Shown: one piece after another, positions 9,754 to 18,290 of the stretch
Layout: each line of letters begins with the position of its first letter
Position numbering within the stretch: position 1 is the first letter of the stretch
Origin: Ectopseudomonas mendocina
GTDB taxonomy: Bacteria; Pseudomonadota; Gammaproteobacteria; Pseudomonadales; Pseudomonadaceae
DNA: 64,000 nucleotides
Reading direction: 5' to 3'
NCBI RefSeq assembly: GCF_016008875.1
Contig: NZ_JADTQG010000018.1
Location: forward strand, 62,001-126,000
Program-made: the position numbers and the translations under genes
The notes under the pieces: model-generated
What the model saw: the letters and a program-made list of their open reading frames with translations, nothing else
Database searches by the model: none
What the model was told of the DNA's origin: nothing

Positions 9754-10135
9754 ATGGCCTCCCTGCCCGGCTCTTGTGACACCTTTAAAAACAGTGAAAG
9801 CCTTTATTTACAAGGCTTACAGACCGCTTTTAGCCCTGATTGAACATCCGTCTAACGGGCCTCTGAACGCGGAAACACGCGATCTTACCTATTCTTCCGG
9901 GGTTCAAGTATGTGCGCAATCTCACAACTTGGCGAAACTTTGCCGAAGTTCACAAAGGTTCTGGGCGGTCGCCATACTACCTTGACTTTATATATTTTTA
10001 AGTTAAAAAATGCGCGACGCCATCGACAATGCGTAGTGGCCAATTAACATTAAGCGTTAGTTGGCAAAGTGCCAGCCAGGATGAAGTTTGGGCACTTATT
10101 GTGACGCAGTTCAAATCGATAAGGAGATCGAATCC
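9754..10135 (-). promoter_or_regulatory. Divergent T6SS promoter region
   Basis: This 382-base spacer separates the leftward fha operon from the rightward tssA operon and must hold both promoters. It is clearly AT-richer than its surroundings around 9980-10015. For the rightward direction a candidate -35 (TTGACT, 9982-9987) lies before an A/T tract, with no convincing -10. No protein gene is seen. The tssA-proximal part carries an inverted repeat, listed separately. Regulator sites could not be assigned with confidence. Confidence 0.6.
10039..10065 (+). promoter_or_regulatory. Inverted repeat in the tssA leader
   Basis: GCCAATTAAC (10039-10048) and GTTAGTTGGC (10056-10065) are complementary at nine of ten positions (the tenth is a G-U pair in RNA), with a 7-base loop. 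A second small palindrome (TGGCA-AAG-TGCCA, 10062-10074) overlaps its right arm, so the two folds compete. GGA triplets follow at 10079 and in the ribosome-binding site at 10123. It may be an operator or a structured mRNA leader. Confidence 0.45.
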
Positions 10136-11146
10136 GTGGAGAATTCGTTGTTGTTCGCCGCCATTTCGGATACTTCGCCCTGTGGCGAAGATCTGGAATA
10201 CGACAGCGATTTTCTCCAACTGGAGCGCGATGCGCTGGGGCGCCCCGAGCGCAGCATGGGTGATGCCATCCAGGCTGCCGAGCCGCCCGAGTGGCGCCAG
10301 CTGGAACAGGCCTGTCACGCCCTTTTGCAGCGCAGCAAGGACTTGCGCGTCACCCACTACCTGCTGCAGAGCCGCCTGGCGCTGCGCGGTGTCGAAGGGC
10401 TGGCCGACAGCCTCGAATTGATCCTCGAACTGCTCTCGCGCTACTGGCCCGAGATTCACCCGCAGCTCGATGCCGACGACGACAACGATCCCACCGTACG
10501 CATCAACACCCTTTCCGGCCTCACCTGCGAGACCAATCTCGGCCTGCTGCGCGATGCCGTGCTGGCGCGTTCGCGCGTGTTCGGCAGCATCACCCTGCGC
10601 GCCGCACTGAACGCCGCCGGCTTGCACCCGGCCAGCAGTGAAAGCCTCAGCATCGAAGAACTTGGCGGCGCCTTGCAGGATGCCGACAGCGAAGCCCTGC
10701 AGCTCACTCGCGACGCCCTTGGCCGCGCCTTGCATAGCCTGGATGCGATTGAACGGCTGGTCAGCGAACAGGTCGGTTCCGCCCAGGGCGTGGAGCTGGC
10801 GGCGCTGCAACAACCGCTCAAGCTGGCCTTGCAGGTAATCGGCGACAGCTCTGCCGGCGCCGGCGAACATCCGGCAGATGCGTCAGTCACTGACGAGGCG
10901 CCGATGCAGTCGGCAACGCCTGCTGCAGTGCGTGCCAACGGCGAAATCGCCAATCGCGACGACGTGCTCAAGAGCCTGGAACGGATTCTCACCTACTACG
11001 CCCGCCACGAGCCTTCCAGCCCGTTGCCGGTGCTGCTCAACCGGGCTCGCAGCCTGGTCAATGCCGACTTCGCGACCATCGTGCGCAACCTCATACCCGA
11101 TGGCATGAGCCAGTTCGAAAACCTGCGCGGCCCCGACGAGTACTAG
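10136..11146 (+). CDS. tssA: T6SS protein TssA (ImpA family)
   Basis: TssA of about 336 residues with the ImpA N-terminal domain near the start (SPCGEDLEYDSDFLQLE). TssA proteins prime and cap sheath-tube assembly. I place the start at GTG 10136 because AAGGAG lies nine bases upstream; a longer in-frame start at 10088 would add 16 residues unlike the family. It opens the rightward T6SS operon, as tssA1 does in HSI-I. The length suits the short class that lacks a VasJ-like C-terminus. Confidence 0.93.
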   Translation: MENSLLFAAISDTSPCGEDLEYDSDFLQLERDALGRPERSMGDAIQAAEPPEWRQLEQACHALLQRSKDLRVTHYLLQSRLALRGVEGLADSLELILELLSRYWPEIHPQLDADDDNDPTVRINTLSGLTCETNLGLLRDAVLARSRVFGSITLRAALNAAGLHPASSESLSIEELGGALQDADSEALQLTRDALGRALHSLDAIERLVSEQVGSAQGVELAALQQPLKLALQVIGDSSAGAGEHPADASVTDEAPMQSATPAAVRANGEIANRDDVLKSLERILTYYARHEPSSPLPVLLNRARSLVNADFATIVRNLIPDGMSQFENLRGPDEY

Positions 11147-11237
11147 GCCGACCGGCCCAGGTATGCGGGATCACGCTTTACCGTAGACGGCCGGTGGCCG
11201 ACACGCCGCGTCGCGTCAGGCGACCAGGAGAGAAAGC

Positions 11238-11753
11238 ATGGCGAACAGCAGTTCTCAGAAATTCATCGCGCGCAATCGCGCGCCCCGTGTGCAGATCGAA
11301 TACGACGTCGAACTCTACGGCGCCGAGAAAAAGGTCCAGCTGCCCTTCGTCATGGGCGTCATGTCCGACCTCACCGGCAAACCTGCCGAGCCGCTGCCGG
11401 CGGTGGCCGATCGCAAGTTCCTGGAAATCGATGTCGACAACTTCGACTCGCGCCTCAAGGCGATGAAGCCGCGTGTGGCGTTCAACGTGCCCAACGAGCT
11501 GACCGGCGAAGGCAACCTGAGCATCGACATGACCTTCCAGAGCATGGACGACTTCAGCCCGGCCGCCGTGGCGCGCCAGGTGGACGCCCTCAACCAGTTG
11601 CTGGAGGCCCGTACCCAGCTGGCCAACCTGCTGACCTACATGGACGGCAAGACCGGCGCCGAGGACATCATCATGAAGGCGATCAAGGACCCTGCATTGC
11701 TGCAGGCCCTGGCTAGCGCGCCGAAACCCCAGGACAACGAGCCCCAGGCCTGA
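11238..11753 (+). CDS. tssB: T6SS sheath small subunit TssB (VipA)
   Basis: A 171-residue TssB beginning MANSSSQKFIARNRAPRVQI, with the conserved segment VQLPFVMGVMSDLTG. TssB pairs with TssC to form the contractile sheath. A good AGGAGAG site precedes the ATG. A 14-base gap leads to tssC, so the two are almost certainly co-translated. The length is normal for the family. Confidence 0.98.
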   Translation: MANSSSQKFIARNRAPRVQIEYDVELYGAEKKVQLPFVMGVMSDLTGKPAEPLPAVADRKFLEIDVDNFDSRLKAMKPRVAFNVPNELTGEGNLSIDMTFQSMDDFSPAAVARQVDALNQLLEARTQLANLLTYMDGKTGAEDIIMKAIKDPALLQALASAPKPQDNEPQA

Positions 11754-11767
11754 TTCGGAAGACCACC

Positions 11768-13261
11768 ATGAGCGAACAGTTGCAACACGACCAGGCCGCA
11801 CTGGCCAGCACCGAGCAGACCAGCGAATTCGCCTCGCTGCTGATGCAGGAATTCAAACCCAAGACCGAACGCGCCAAGGAAGCGGTGGAAACGGCCGTGC
11901 GTACCCTGGCCGAACAGGCCCTGGCGCAGACCGATCTGATCTCCAACGATGCGATCAAGTCCATCGAGTCGATCATCGCCGCCATCGACGCCAAGCTCAC
12001 CGCACAGGTCAACCAGATCATCCACCACAGCGACTTCCAGCAGGTGGAAAGCGCCTGGCGTGGTCTGCACTACCTGGTGAACAACACCGAGAGCGACGAG
12101 CAGCTGAAGATTCGCGTGCTCAACATCTCCAAGCCGGAGCTGCACAAGACCCTGAAGAAGTTCAAGGGCACCGCCTGGGACCAGAGCCCGGTGTTCAAGA
12201 AGCTCTATGAAGAGGAATACGGCCAGTTCGGTGGCGAGCCCTACGGCTGCCTGGTCGGCGATTACTACTTCGACCAGTCGCCGCCCGACGTCGAGCTGCT
12301 TGGCGAGCTGTCCAAGGTCTGCGCGGCGATGCACGCGCCGTTCATCGCGGCTGCCTCGCCGACGGTGATGGGCATGGGCTCCTGGCAGGAACTGTCCAAC
12401 CCGCGTGACCTGACCAAGATCTTCACCACCCCGGAATACGCCGGCTGGCGCTCGCTGCGCGAGTCCGAGGATTCGCGCTACATCGGCCTGACCATGCCGC
12501 GCTTCCTCGCCCGTCTGCCGTATGGCGCCAAGACCGACCCGGTGGAGGCTTTCGCCTTCGAGGAAAACACCGACGGCGCCGACAGCAGCAAGTACACCTG
12601 GGCCAATGCCGCCTACGCCATGGCGGTGAACATCAACCGTTCCTTCAAGCACTACGGCTGGTGTTCGCGCATCCGTGGCGTCGAGTCCGGCGGCGAAGTG
12701 CCGAACCTGCCGGCGCACACCTTCCCCACCGATGACGGTGGCGTGGACATGAAATGCCCGACCGAGATCGCCATCTCCGACCGCCGCGAGGCCGAGCTGG
12801 CGAAGAACGGTTTCATGCCGCTGCTGCACAAGAAGAACACCGACTTCGCCGCCTTCATCGGTGCGCAGTCGCTGCAAAAGCCGGCCGAGTACGACGATCC
12901 GGACGCCACCGCCAACGCCAACCTGGCCGCGCGCCTGCCGTACCTGTTCGCCACCTGCCGCTTCGCGCATTACCTCAAGTGCATCGTTCGCGACAAGATC
13001 GGCTCGTTCAAGGAGCGCGACGAGATGCAGCTCTGGCTGCAGGACTGGATCCTCAAGTACGTCGACGGTGACCCGGCGCATTCCACCGAAACCACCAAGG
13101 CGCAGCACCCGCTCGCTGCTGCAGAAGTGGTGGTGGAAGAGGTGGAGGGCAACCCGGGTTACTACAACTCGAAGTTCTACCTGCGTCCGCACTACCAGCT
13201 CGAAGGGCTGACGGTGTCGCTGCGGCTGGTTTCCAAACTGCCGTCGGCCAAGGGCGCATAA
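11768..13261 (+). CDS. tssC: T6SS sheath large subunit TssC (VipB)
   Basis: A 497-residue TssC with recognisable family blocks such as FQQVESAWRGLHYLV, the AAASPTVMGMGSWQEL region and the conserved C-terminal YYNSKFYLRPHYQLEGLTVSLRLVSKLP. With TssB it builds the sheath whose contraction drives the Hcp tube; the sheath is later disassembled by ClpV. It directly follows tssB. After it there is an intergenic inverted repeat before hcp, which probably lets hcp be expressed separately. Confidence 0.98.
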   Translation: MSEQLQHDQAALASTEQTSEFASLLMQEFKPKTERAKEAVETAVRTLAEQALAQTDLISNDAIKSIESIIAAIDAKLTAQVNQIIHHSDFQQVESAWRGLHYLVNNTESDEQLKIRVLNISKPELHKTLKKFKGTAWDQSPVFKKLYEEEYGQFGGEPYGCLVGDYYFDQSPPDVELLGELSKVCAAMHAPFIAAASPTVMGMGSWQELSNPRDLTKIFTTPEYAGWRSLRESEDSRYIGLTMPRFLARLPYGAKTDPVEAFAFEENTDGADSSKYTWANAAYAMAVNINRSFKHYGWCSRIRGVESGGEVPNLPAHTFPTDDGGVDMKCPTEIAISDRREAELAKNGFMPLLHKKNTDFAAFIGAQSLQKPAEYDDPDATANANLAARLPYLFATCRFAHYLKCIVRDKIGSFKERDEMQLWLQDWILKYVDGDPAHSTETTKAQHPLAAAEVVVEEVEGNPGYYNSKFYLRPHYQLEGLTVSLRLVSKLPSAKGA

Positions 13262-13276
13262 CCCGACCGACAACCC

Positions 13277-13316
13277 GTAGGAGCGGCTTCAGCCGCGAGC
13301 CGCTTGCGGCTGAAGC
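13277..13316 (+). repeat. REP-like inverted repeat between tssC and hcp
   Basis: GTAGGAGCGGCTTCAGCCGC begins a hairpin whose arms GCTTCAGCCGC (13286-13296) and GCGGCTGAAGC (13306-13316) are perfect complements. It belongs to the 'GTAGGAGCGGCTTCAGCCGCGA' type of repeat common in Pseudomonas and could attenuate readthrough or stabilise the upstream mRNA end. Confidence 0.75.
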
Positions 13317-13417
13317 GCAACGTCGTACGGGACAGGTCGATGGATTTGCAAGGCGAGTGAGATGACCAGGGTCATCCCTAAATTTACGCAGTGGCCCATG
13401 CCACCTCAGGAGAAAAC

Positions 13418-13906
13418 ATGGCTGTTGATATCTTCATCAAGATCGGTGACATCAAGGGCGAGTCTCAGGACAAGACCCACAAGGACGAAATCGAAGTGCT
13501 CAACTGGAGCTGGGGCATGTCCCAGTCCGGCAACATGCACACCGGCACCGGTGGTGGCGCAGGCAAGGTGAGCATCCAGGATCTGTCGCTGACCAAGTAC
13601 GTCGACAAGGCTACCCCCAACCTGATGATGCATTGCTCCAGCGGCAAGCACGTTCCCAAGGTCACCCTGACCGTGCGCAAGGCGGGCGGTGATTCCCAGG
13701 TCGAGTACCTGATCATCAACCTCGAAGAAGTGCTGATCTCCTCGCTGAGCACCGGCGGTTCGGGCAACGACGATCGCCTGATCGAGAACATCACCCTGAA
13801 CTTCGCCAAGGTCACGGTCGATTACCAGCCGCAGAAAGCCGACGGCACCAAGGAAGGCGGCCCGATCAAGTACGGCTGGAATATCCGTTCCAACGTCAAG
13901 ATCTGA
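13418..13906 (+). CDS. hcp: T6SS inner-tube protein Hcp
   Basis: A 162-residue Hcp1-type protein starting MAVDIFIKIGDIKGES, the same length as P. aeruginosa Hcp1. Hexameric Hcp rings stack into the tube propelled by the sheath, and the ring lumen carries and protects small effectors. The ATG at 13418 has an AGGAG site six bases upstream; an upstream in-frame start at 13391 would add nine odd residues. A GC-rich palindrome follows the stop. The effector gene placed directly behind it suggests an Hcp-delivered cargo. Confidence 0.98.
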   Translation: MAVDIFIKIGDIKGESQDKTHKDEIEVLNWSWGMSQSGNMHTGTGGGAGKVSIQDLSLTKYVDKATPNLMMHCSSGKHVPKVTLTVRKAGGDSQVEYLIINLEEVLISSLSTGGSGNDDRLIENITLNFAKVTVDYQPQKADGTKEGGPIKYGWNIRSNVKI

Positions 13907-13915
13907 TGCGCTGCC

Positions 13916-13939
13916 GCCCCCGGCGCTAGCGCCGGGGGC
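13916..13939 (+). terminator. GC-rich palindrome after hcp
   Basis: A perfect 24-base palindrome (left half GCCCCCGGCGCT) lies ten bases after the hcp stop codon. It lacks a run of T residues, so it may be a partial terminator or mRNA-stabilising stem that boosts hcp relative to the downstream genes. Confidence 0.65.
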
Positions 13940-13986
13940 GTTCGGAATTGGGACGACTCCGATTCATCCAGTACTGAGACTGTTTC

Positions 13987-14445
13987 ATGGCCAAGCCATC
14001 GTTTATCAATCTGTGGAACGAATATCTCAAGATCTGGGACGAGTATCCCGACGGCAAGGTATGTGATGGCCCATGGGCGAACCAATGCGCCATTCGCATG
14101 AGCTACGCGCTCAATGCCGAGCAGACCATCAAGGTCAACAAGGCCACCTACACCGAACCCAAATGTGCTCATGCACATGCCAGGGGCGCCGAATCACTGG
14201 CCAACTGGCTGTGGAAACATCACCTGGGCCGACCGCTGATCGTCGGCGGCAGTGCACAGGATCGTCTCAAGCTGGCCGACAAGAGCGGACTGATCTTCTT
14301 CAAGGACTGCTTCCAGCAAGCCGGACAGACCGTCGATGAGCGCACGGGCGATCACATCGATCTATGGAAACGCGGCTTTACCGCAGGCCGTTACGATGAC
14401 CCGAGGCACATGGCCCGGCAGGTCTGGTTCTGGGAGCTGGCATGA
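13987..14445 (+). CDS. tae4: Tae4-like T6SS peptidoglycan amidase effector
   Basis: A 152-residue protein resembling the Tae4 family of NlpC/P60-like amidases, which cut the D-glutamate to diaminopimelate bond of target-cell peptidoglycan. The catalytic cysteine is in NQCAIRMSYALN (Cys34) and the histidine in GDHIDLW (His123), with Asp125 nearby; both motifs match the family. No signal peptide is present, as expected for an effector carried by Hcp into the prey periplasm. It lies between hcp and tssE, where HSI-I has tagJ, and its stop overlaps the next gene, a predicted periplasmic immunity protein. Confidence 0.88.
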   Translation: MAKPSFINLWNEYLKIWDEYPDGKVCDGPWANQCAIRMSYALNAEQTIKVNKATYTEPKCAHAHARGAESLANWLWKHHLGRPLIVGGSAQDRLKLADKSGLIFFKDCFQQAGQTVDERTGDHIDLWKRGFTAGRYDDPRHMARQVWFWELA

Positions 14446-14894
14446 GCAAGCGCCTGCGTACACCCTTACTGCTGCTCGGCATGCTGACCAGTCTTTGTGC
14501 CTGTGCCGAATCGACTCCCCCGCCTGCCGTAGGCAATTCTGACTATCCGCAGCACGTGGATCTGGCAGGGCAGACTTATAGGCTGGAGAGCGCCGGCCAG
14601 GCCTGCGTATTGCGCAAGCCAGACCAGAGCGTACTGCCGCTGGACATTGCCTCGCCGTGTCATTTCAGCGTCGGCAAGGATGGCCAGGCGCATGTCGAGA
14701 CCTTTCAGGATGTGCCGATCGTCATGGTGTTGCATGTAGCCCCCGTGGCGGACAGCAAGCTGGAATGTCGTTCGCAATACAAGGCCATTCGACTGGTCGA
14801 GGGCCAGCTGGAGCCATCGGTGCTGGCGCAGAGTGCCAGTTGCCTGCGCGGTGTCGGTGATCAGAAGAGCTACACCGCGATGTTCGACTGGTAA
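14442..14894 (+). CDS. Predicted periplasmic lipoprotein immunity to the Tae4-like effector
   Basis: A 150-residue protein with an export signal (KRLRTPLLLLGMLTSLCAC) and a plausible lipidated Cys21, placing it in the periplasm where the amidase acts. Four further cysteines (in CVLRK, CHFSV, CRSQY and CLRG) could form two disulfides. It starts within the effector stop codon (ATGA overlap), the classic arrangement of an effector-immunity pair. I do not see clear similarity to known Tai4 proteins, so the immunity role is inferred from position and localisation. Confidence 0.7.
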   Translation: MSKRLRTPLLLLGMLTSLCACAESTPPPAVGNSDYPQHVDLAGQTYRLESAGQACVLRKPDQSVLPLDIASPCHFSVGKDGQAHVETFQDVPIVMVLHVAPVADSKLECRSQYKAIRLVEGQLEPSVLAQSASCLRGVGDQKSYTAMFDW

Positions 14895-14902
14895 ACCTGC
14901 GC

Positions 14903-15418
14903 ATGACCAGCCCCATGACCCCGCGTGAGCGCCTGCAGCCTTCGCTGCTCGACCGCCTGACCGACGATGACCCCGGCAATGCGCAGGAAAGCGCGGATCG
15001 TCGCGTGCTGTCGCTAAGCCAGCTCAAGGCCTCGGTGCTGCGTGACCTGACCTGGCTGTTCAACACCATCGCCCTGCTCGATGCCGACACCACGCGGCAC
15101 ACGCCAGCCGGTACCTCGGTAATCAACTATGGCCTGCCGGCATTGGCCGGCAGCAGTGTGTCCGGGATCGACATCGCCGCCCTGGAGAGCCTGATCCAGC
15201 GCGCCATCGTCACTTTCGAGCCGCGCATCCTCGCCCATAGCGTGCGGGTGCGGGCGCATGTCGGTCACGAACAGATGAACCACAACGCGCTGAGCTTCGA
15301 GATCCAGGGCGACCTGTGGGCCCAGCCGGCGCCCCTGCCCTTGCTGTTGCGCACCGAGCTGGACCTGGAGTCCGGCCATGTGCAGGTGCTGCCCGCCGCG
15401 CAGCGGAGACGCTCATGA
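14903..15418 (+). CDS. tssE: T6SS baseplate component TssE (gp25-like)
   Basis: A 171-residue gp25-family protein; its N-terminus (QPSLLDRLTDDDP) and SVINYGLPAL segment are typical of TssE. It connects the baseplate wedge to the first sheath ring. The gene starts eight bases after the immunity gene and overlaps tssF by ATGA, so the effector pair is embedded in the structural operon rather than in a separate unit. Confidence 0.95.
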   Translation: MTSPMTPRERLQPSLLDRLTDDDPGNAQESADRRVLSLSQLKASVLRDLTWLFNTIALLDADTTRHTPAGTSVINYGLPALAGSSVSGIDIAALESLIQRAIVTFEPRILAHSVRVRAHVGHEQMNHNALSFEIQGDLWAQPAPLPLLLRTELDLESGHVQVLPAAQRRRS

Positions 15419-17274
15419 ACCCGCGTTTGCTGGAACTGTACAACCAGGAACTGCAACACATCCGGGACGGCGCGGCCGAGTTCGCCCGCGAATACCCGAA
15501 GATCGCCAGCCGCCTCAGCCTGTCCGGCATCGAGTGCACCGACCCCTACGTCGAGCGCCTGCTGGAGGGCTTTGCCTGGCTGACCGCGCGCGTGCAGCTC
15601 AAGCTCGACGCCGAGTACCCGGTATTCACCCACAACCTGCTGGAAATCGCCTACCCGCACTACCTGGCGCCGACACCGTCGATGACCGTGGTGCAGCTGC
15701 ACACCGATGCCAACGATGGCGCGCTCAACGGCAGCTTCAACCTGCCGCGCGACAGCGTGCTGCGCGCCACCCTCGGCAAGGACAGCCAGACTCCCTGCGA
15801 GTACCGCACCGCACACCCGGTGACCCTGTGGCCGTTGCAGGTGGCGGACGCCGAATACATCAGCAATCCTGCCGCGACGCATGGCCGTCTGGCCGCCAGC
15901 GAGGCGCGCGCCAAGGCTGCCCTGCGCATCACCCTGCGCAGCGGCGCCGAAATACCCTTCGCCAGCCTGGATCTGGACAACCTGCCGCTGTACCTCAACG
16001 GCCTCGACGAACTGCCGTTCCGTCTCTACGAGCAACTGCTGGGCAACCGCGTCGCAGTGTTCGCCCGCCAGCCTGGGCGCGACTGGGTCGAACGGCTGCC
16101 GGCCGACGCGTTGCGCCCGTGCGGCTTCGATGATGCCGAGGCGGCCCTGCCGGTGGTGCCGCAGGCCTTCCAGGGCTATCGCCTGCTGCAGGAGTATTTC
16201 GCCCTGCCGCAGCGTTTTCTGTTCGTCGACTTCTGCAATCTGCGCCGTGCCGTGCGCCAGTGCAGCGGCAACGAGCTGGAATTGATCGTGCTGTTCGATC
16301 GCCTCGACAGCCACCTGCAGAATCAGGTCGATGCCAGCCAGTTCCTGCCGTTCTGCACGCCGGCGATCAACCTGTTTCCGCGGCGCCTGGATCGCATCCA
16401 CCTGAGCGACAAGGTGCACGAGCACCACGCCATTGCCGACCGCACACGGCCCATGGACTTCGAGATTCATTCGCTGCGCAGCGTCAGCGGCCATGGCAGT
16501 GGGCCGGAGCAAACCTTCCTGCCCTTCTATGCCGTGCGTGACCCCGCGCGCTATGGGCGCGATCAGGCCTACTACATCGTGCGCCGCGAGCCGCGCGTAC
16601 TGTCGGCCGAGCAGCGCCGTAACGGCACGCGATCCAGCTACGTGGGCAGCGAAACCTTCATCAGTCTGGTCGACAGCCACCAGGCGCCGTATCGCCATGA
16701 CCTGCGCCAGCTCGGTCTCAGCGCCCTGTGCACCAACCGCGACCTGCCGCTGTTCATGAGCGTCGGCAGCGGCAAGAGCGACTTCACCCTGGCCGACAGT
16801 GCGCCGGTGCAGAGCGTGCGCTGCGTGGCCGGGCCGAGCCGGCCGCGTCCCAGCCCGGCGCACGACAACCAGGCCTGGCGGCTGATCAGCCAGCTGTCAC
16901 TGAACTACCTGTCGCTGGCCGAGCAGGGCCAGGGCGCCGCTGCCCTGCGCGAGATGCTGCGGCTGTATGGCGATGTGCAGAATCCGGCGTTGCAGCTGCA
17001 GATCGAAGGCCTGCGCGAAGTCAGCGCCAAACCCTGCACGCGGCGCCTGCCAATGCCCGGGCCGATCGTCTTCGGCCGGGGTCTGGAAATCACCCTGGAG
17101 TTCGACGAGAACGCCTTCCGCGGTACCGGGGTGTTTCTCCTCGGTGCAGTATTCGAGCGTTTCCTGGCGCGCTACGTATCCCTCAACAGCTTTACCGAGA
17201 CGGTGCTGCGCAGCACCGAGCGCGGCGAGATCATGCGATGGAAAGCCCGGCCCGGCCGTCGTCCGAACCTCTAG
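15415..17274 (+). CDS. tssF: T6SS baseplate component TssF (ImpG/VasA)
   Basis: A 619-residue TssF beginning MNPRLLELYNQELQHIRDGAAEFAREYPKI, an easily recognised family opening. TssF and TssG make the baseplate wedge with TssE and TssK. The ATG at 15415 overlaps the tssE stop; the open frame extends 33 codons further upstream inside tssE but that part is not family-like. The 3' end overlaps tssG by 37 bases. Confidence 0.97.
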   Translation: MNPRLLELYNQELQHIRDGAAEFAREYPKIASRLSLSGIECTDPYVERLLEGFAWLTARVQLKLDAEYPVFTHNLLEIAYPHYLAPTPSMTVVQLHTDANDGALNGSFNLPRDSVLRATLGKDSQTPCEYRTAHPVTLWPLQVADAEYISNPAATHGRLAASEARAKAALRITLRSGAEIPFASLDLDNLPLYLNGLDELPFRLYEQLLGNRVAVFARQPGRDWVERLPADALRPCGFDDAEAALPVVPQAFQGYRLLQEYFALPQRFLFVDFCNLRRAVRQCSGNELELIVLFDRLDSHLQNQVDASQFLPFCTPAINLFPRRLDRIHLSDKVHEHHAIADRTRPMDFEIHSLRSVSGHGSGPEQTFLPFYAVRDPARYGRDQAYYIVRREPRVLSAEQRRNGTRSSYVGSETFISLVDSHQAPYRHDLRQLGLSALCTNRDLPLFMSVGSGKSDFTLADSAPVQSVRCVAGPSRPRPSPAHDNQAWRLISQLSLNYLSLAEQGQGAAALREMLRLYGDVQNPALQLQIEGLREVSAKPCTRRLPMPGPIVFGRGLEITLEFDENAFRGTGVFLLGAVFERFLARYVSLNSFTETVLRSTERGEIMRWKARPGRRPNL

Positions 17275-18290
17275 ACACGCTTGCACAGATGCAGGCGCAG
17301 CCCTGGGAGTACGACTTCTTCCAGGCTCTGCGACGCATCGAGAACGAGCACCCGCATCTGCCGCGCCTGGGGCGTTCCCGACGCCTGGCAGACGATCCGC
17401 TGCGCCTCGGGCAGCGCCAGGAGGGCACTTTCGCCCCGGCCACTCTGGCCGCTGTGACCCCGGCCAGCGACGAGCGACCGGCACGTCTGGAACAGTATTT
17501 CTTCGGCCTCGGCGGGCCCAACGGGCCGCTGCCGCTGCACCTGACCGAGTACGTGCGCGAGCGCCAGCGCAACCACGCCGACAGCACCAGCAAGCACTTC
17601 CTCGACCTATTCCATCATCGCCTGCTGAGCCTGTTCTATCGTGCCTGGGCCGAGGCCCGGCCGACCGTCAGTCATGACCGCCCCGACGACGATTACTGGT
17701 CGGCTCGCTTGGCCGCCTTCAGCGGTCGCGGTATGCCCAGCCTGCGCCAGCGGGGCTTGCTGGACGATGCGGCGAAGCTGCACTACAGCGGTCACCTGGC
17801 CGCGCAGACGCGTTACCCCGATGGCCTCAAGGCGATCCTCGCCGATTACTTCGGCGTGCCGGTGCAGATCGAAGAGTACGCCGGCAGCTGGCTCAGCCTG
17901 CCCGAGCGCACGCGCCTGGGCGTGGAGTCCAGCCAGCTGGGCGTGGACTTCTGCCTGGGCAGCCAGGTCTGGGACCGCCAGCACAGCTTCCGTATCTGCT
18001 TCGGACCGCTGACGCTCGAGCAGTACAACGCCATGCTGCCCGATGGCGACTCGTTCGCCGCTCTGGTGGCCTGGGTCGCCGAATACCAGGGCGACGAACT
18101 GGACTGGCAACTGAATCTCGTACTGCAGCGCGAGGAAGTCCCCGCGCTGCGCCTCAACGGCCAGGCTCGCCTGGGCTACACCACCTGGCTCGGCCAGCCA
18201 CAGCACGACGCCAGGGATCTGGTGCTGGCCCGCCATCACGCCACAGCGACCCCGCCGGCGGATCAATCAAGGAGAACTCCACATGGGTGA
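17238..18290 (+). CDS. tssG: T6SS baseplate component TssG (ImpH/VasB)
   Basis: A 350-residue TssG starting MESPARPSSEPLDTLAQMQ, followed by the conserved WEYDFFQALRRIE motif. The start is inside the end of tssF, and the frame upstream of it is only a shadow of tssF. TssG is the second wedge protein of the baseplate. Its end overlaps the clpV start by eight bases. Confidence 0.95.
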   Translation: MESPARPSSEPLDTLAQMQAQPWEYDFFQALRRIENEHPHLPRLGRSRRLADDPLRLGQRQEGTFAPATLAAVTPASDERPARLEQYFFGLGGPNGPLPLHLTEYVRERQRNHADSTSKHFLDLFHHRLLSLFYRAWAEARPTVSHDRPDDDYWSARLAAFSGRGMPSLRQRGLLDDAAKLHYSGHLAAQTRYPDGLKAILADYFGVPVQIEEYAGSWLSLPERTRLGVESSQLGVDFCLGSQVWDRQHSFRICFGPLTLEQYNAMLPDGDSFAALVAWVAEYQGDELDWQLNLVLQREEVPALRLNGQARLGYTTWLGQPQHDARDLVLARHHATATPPADQSRRTPHG

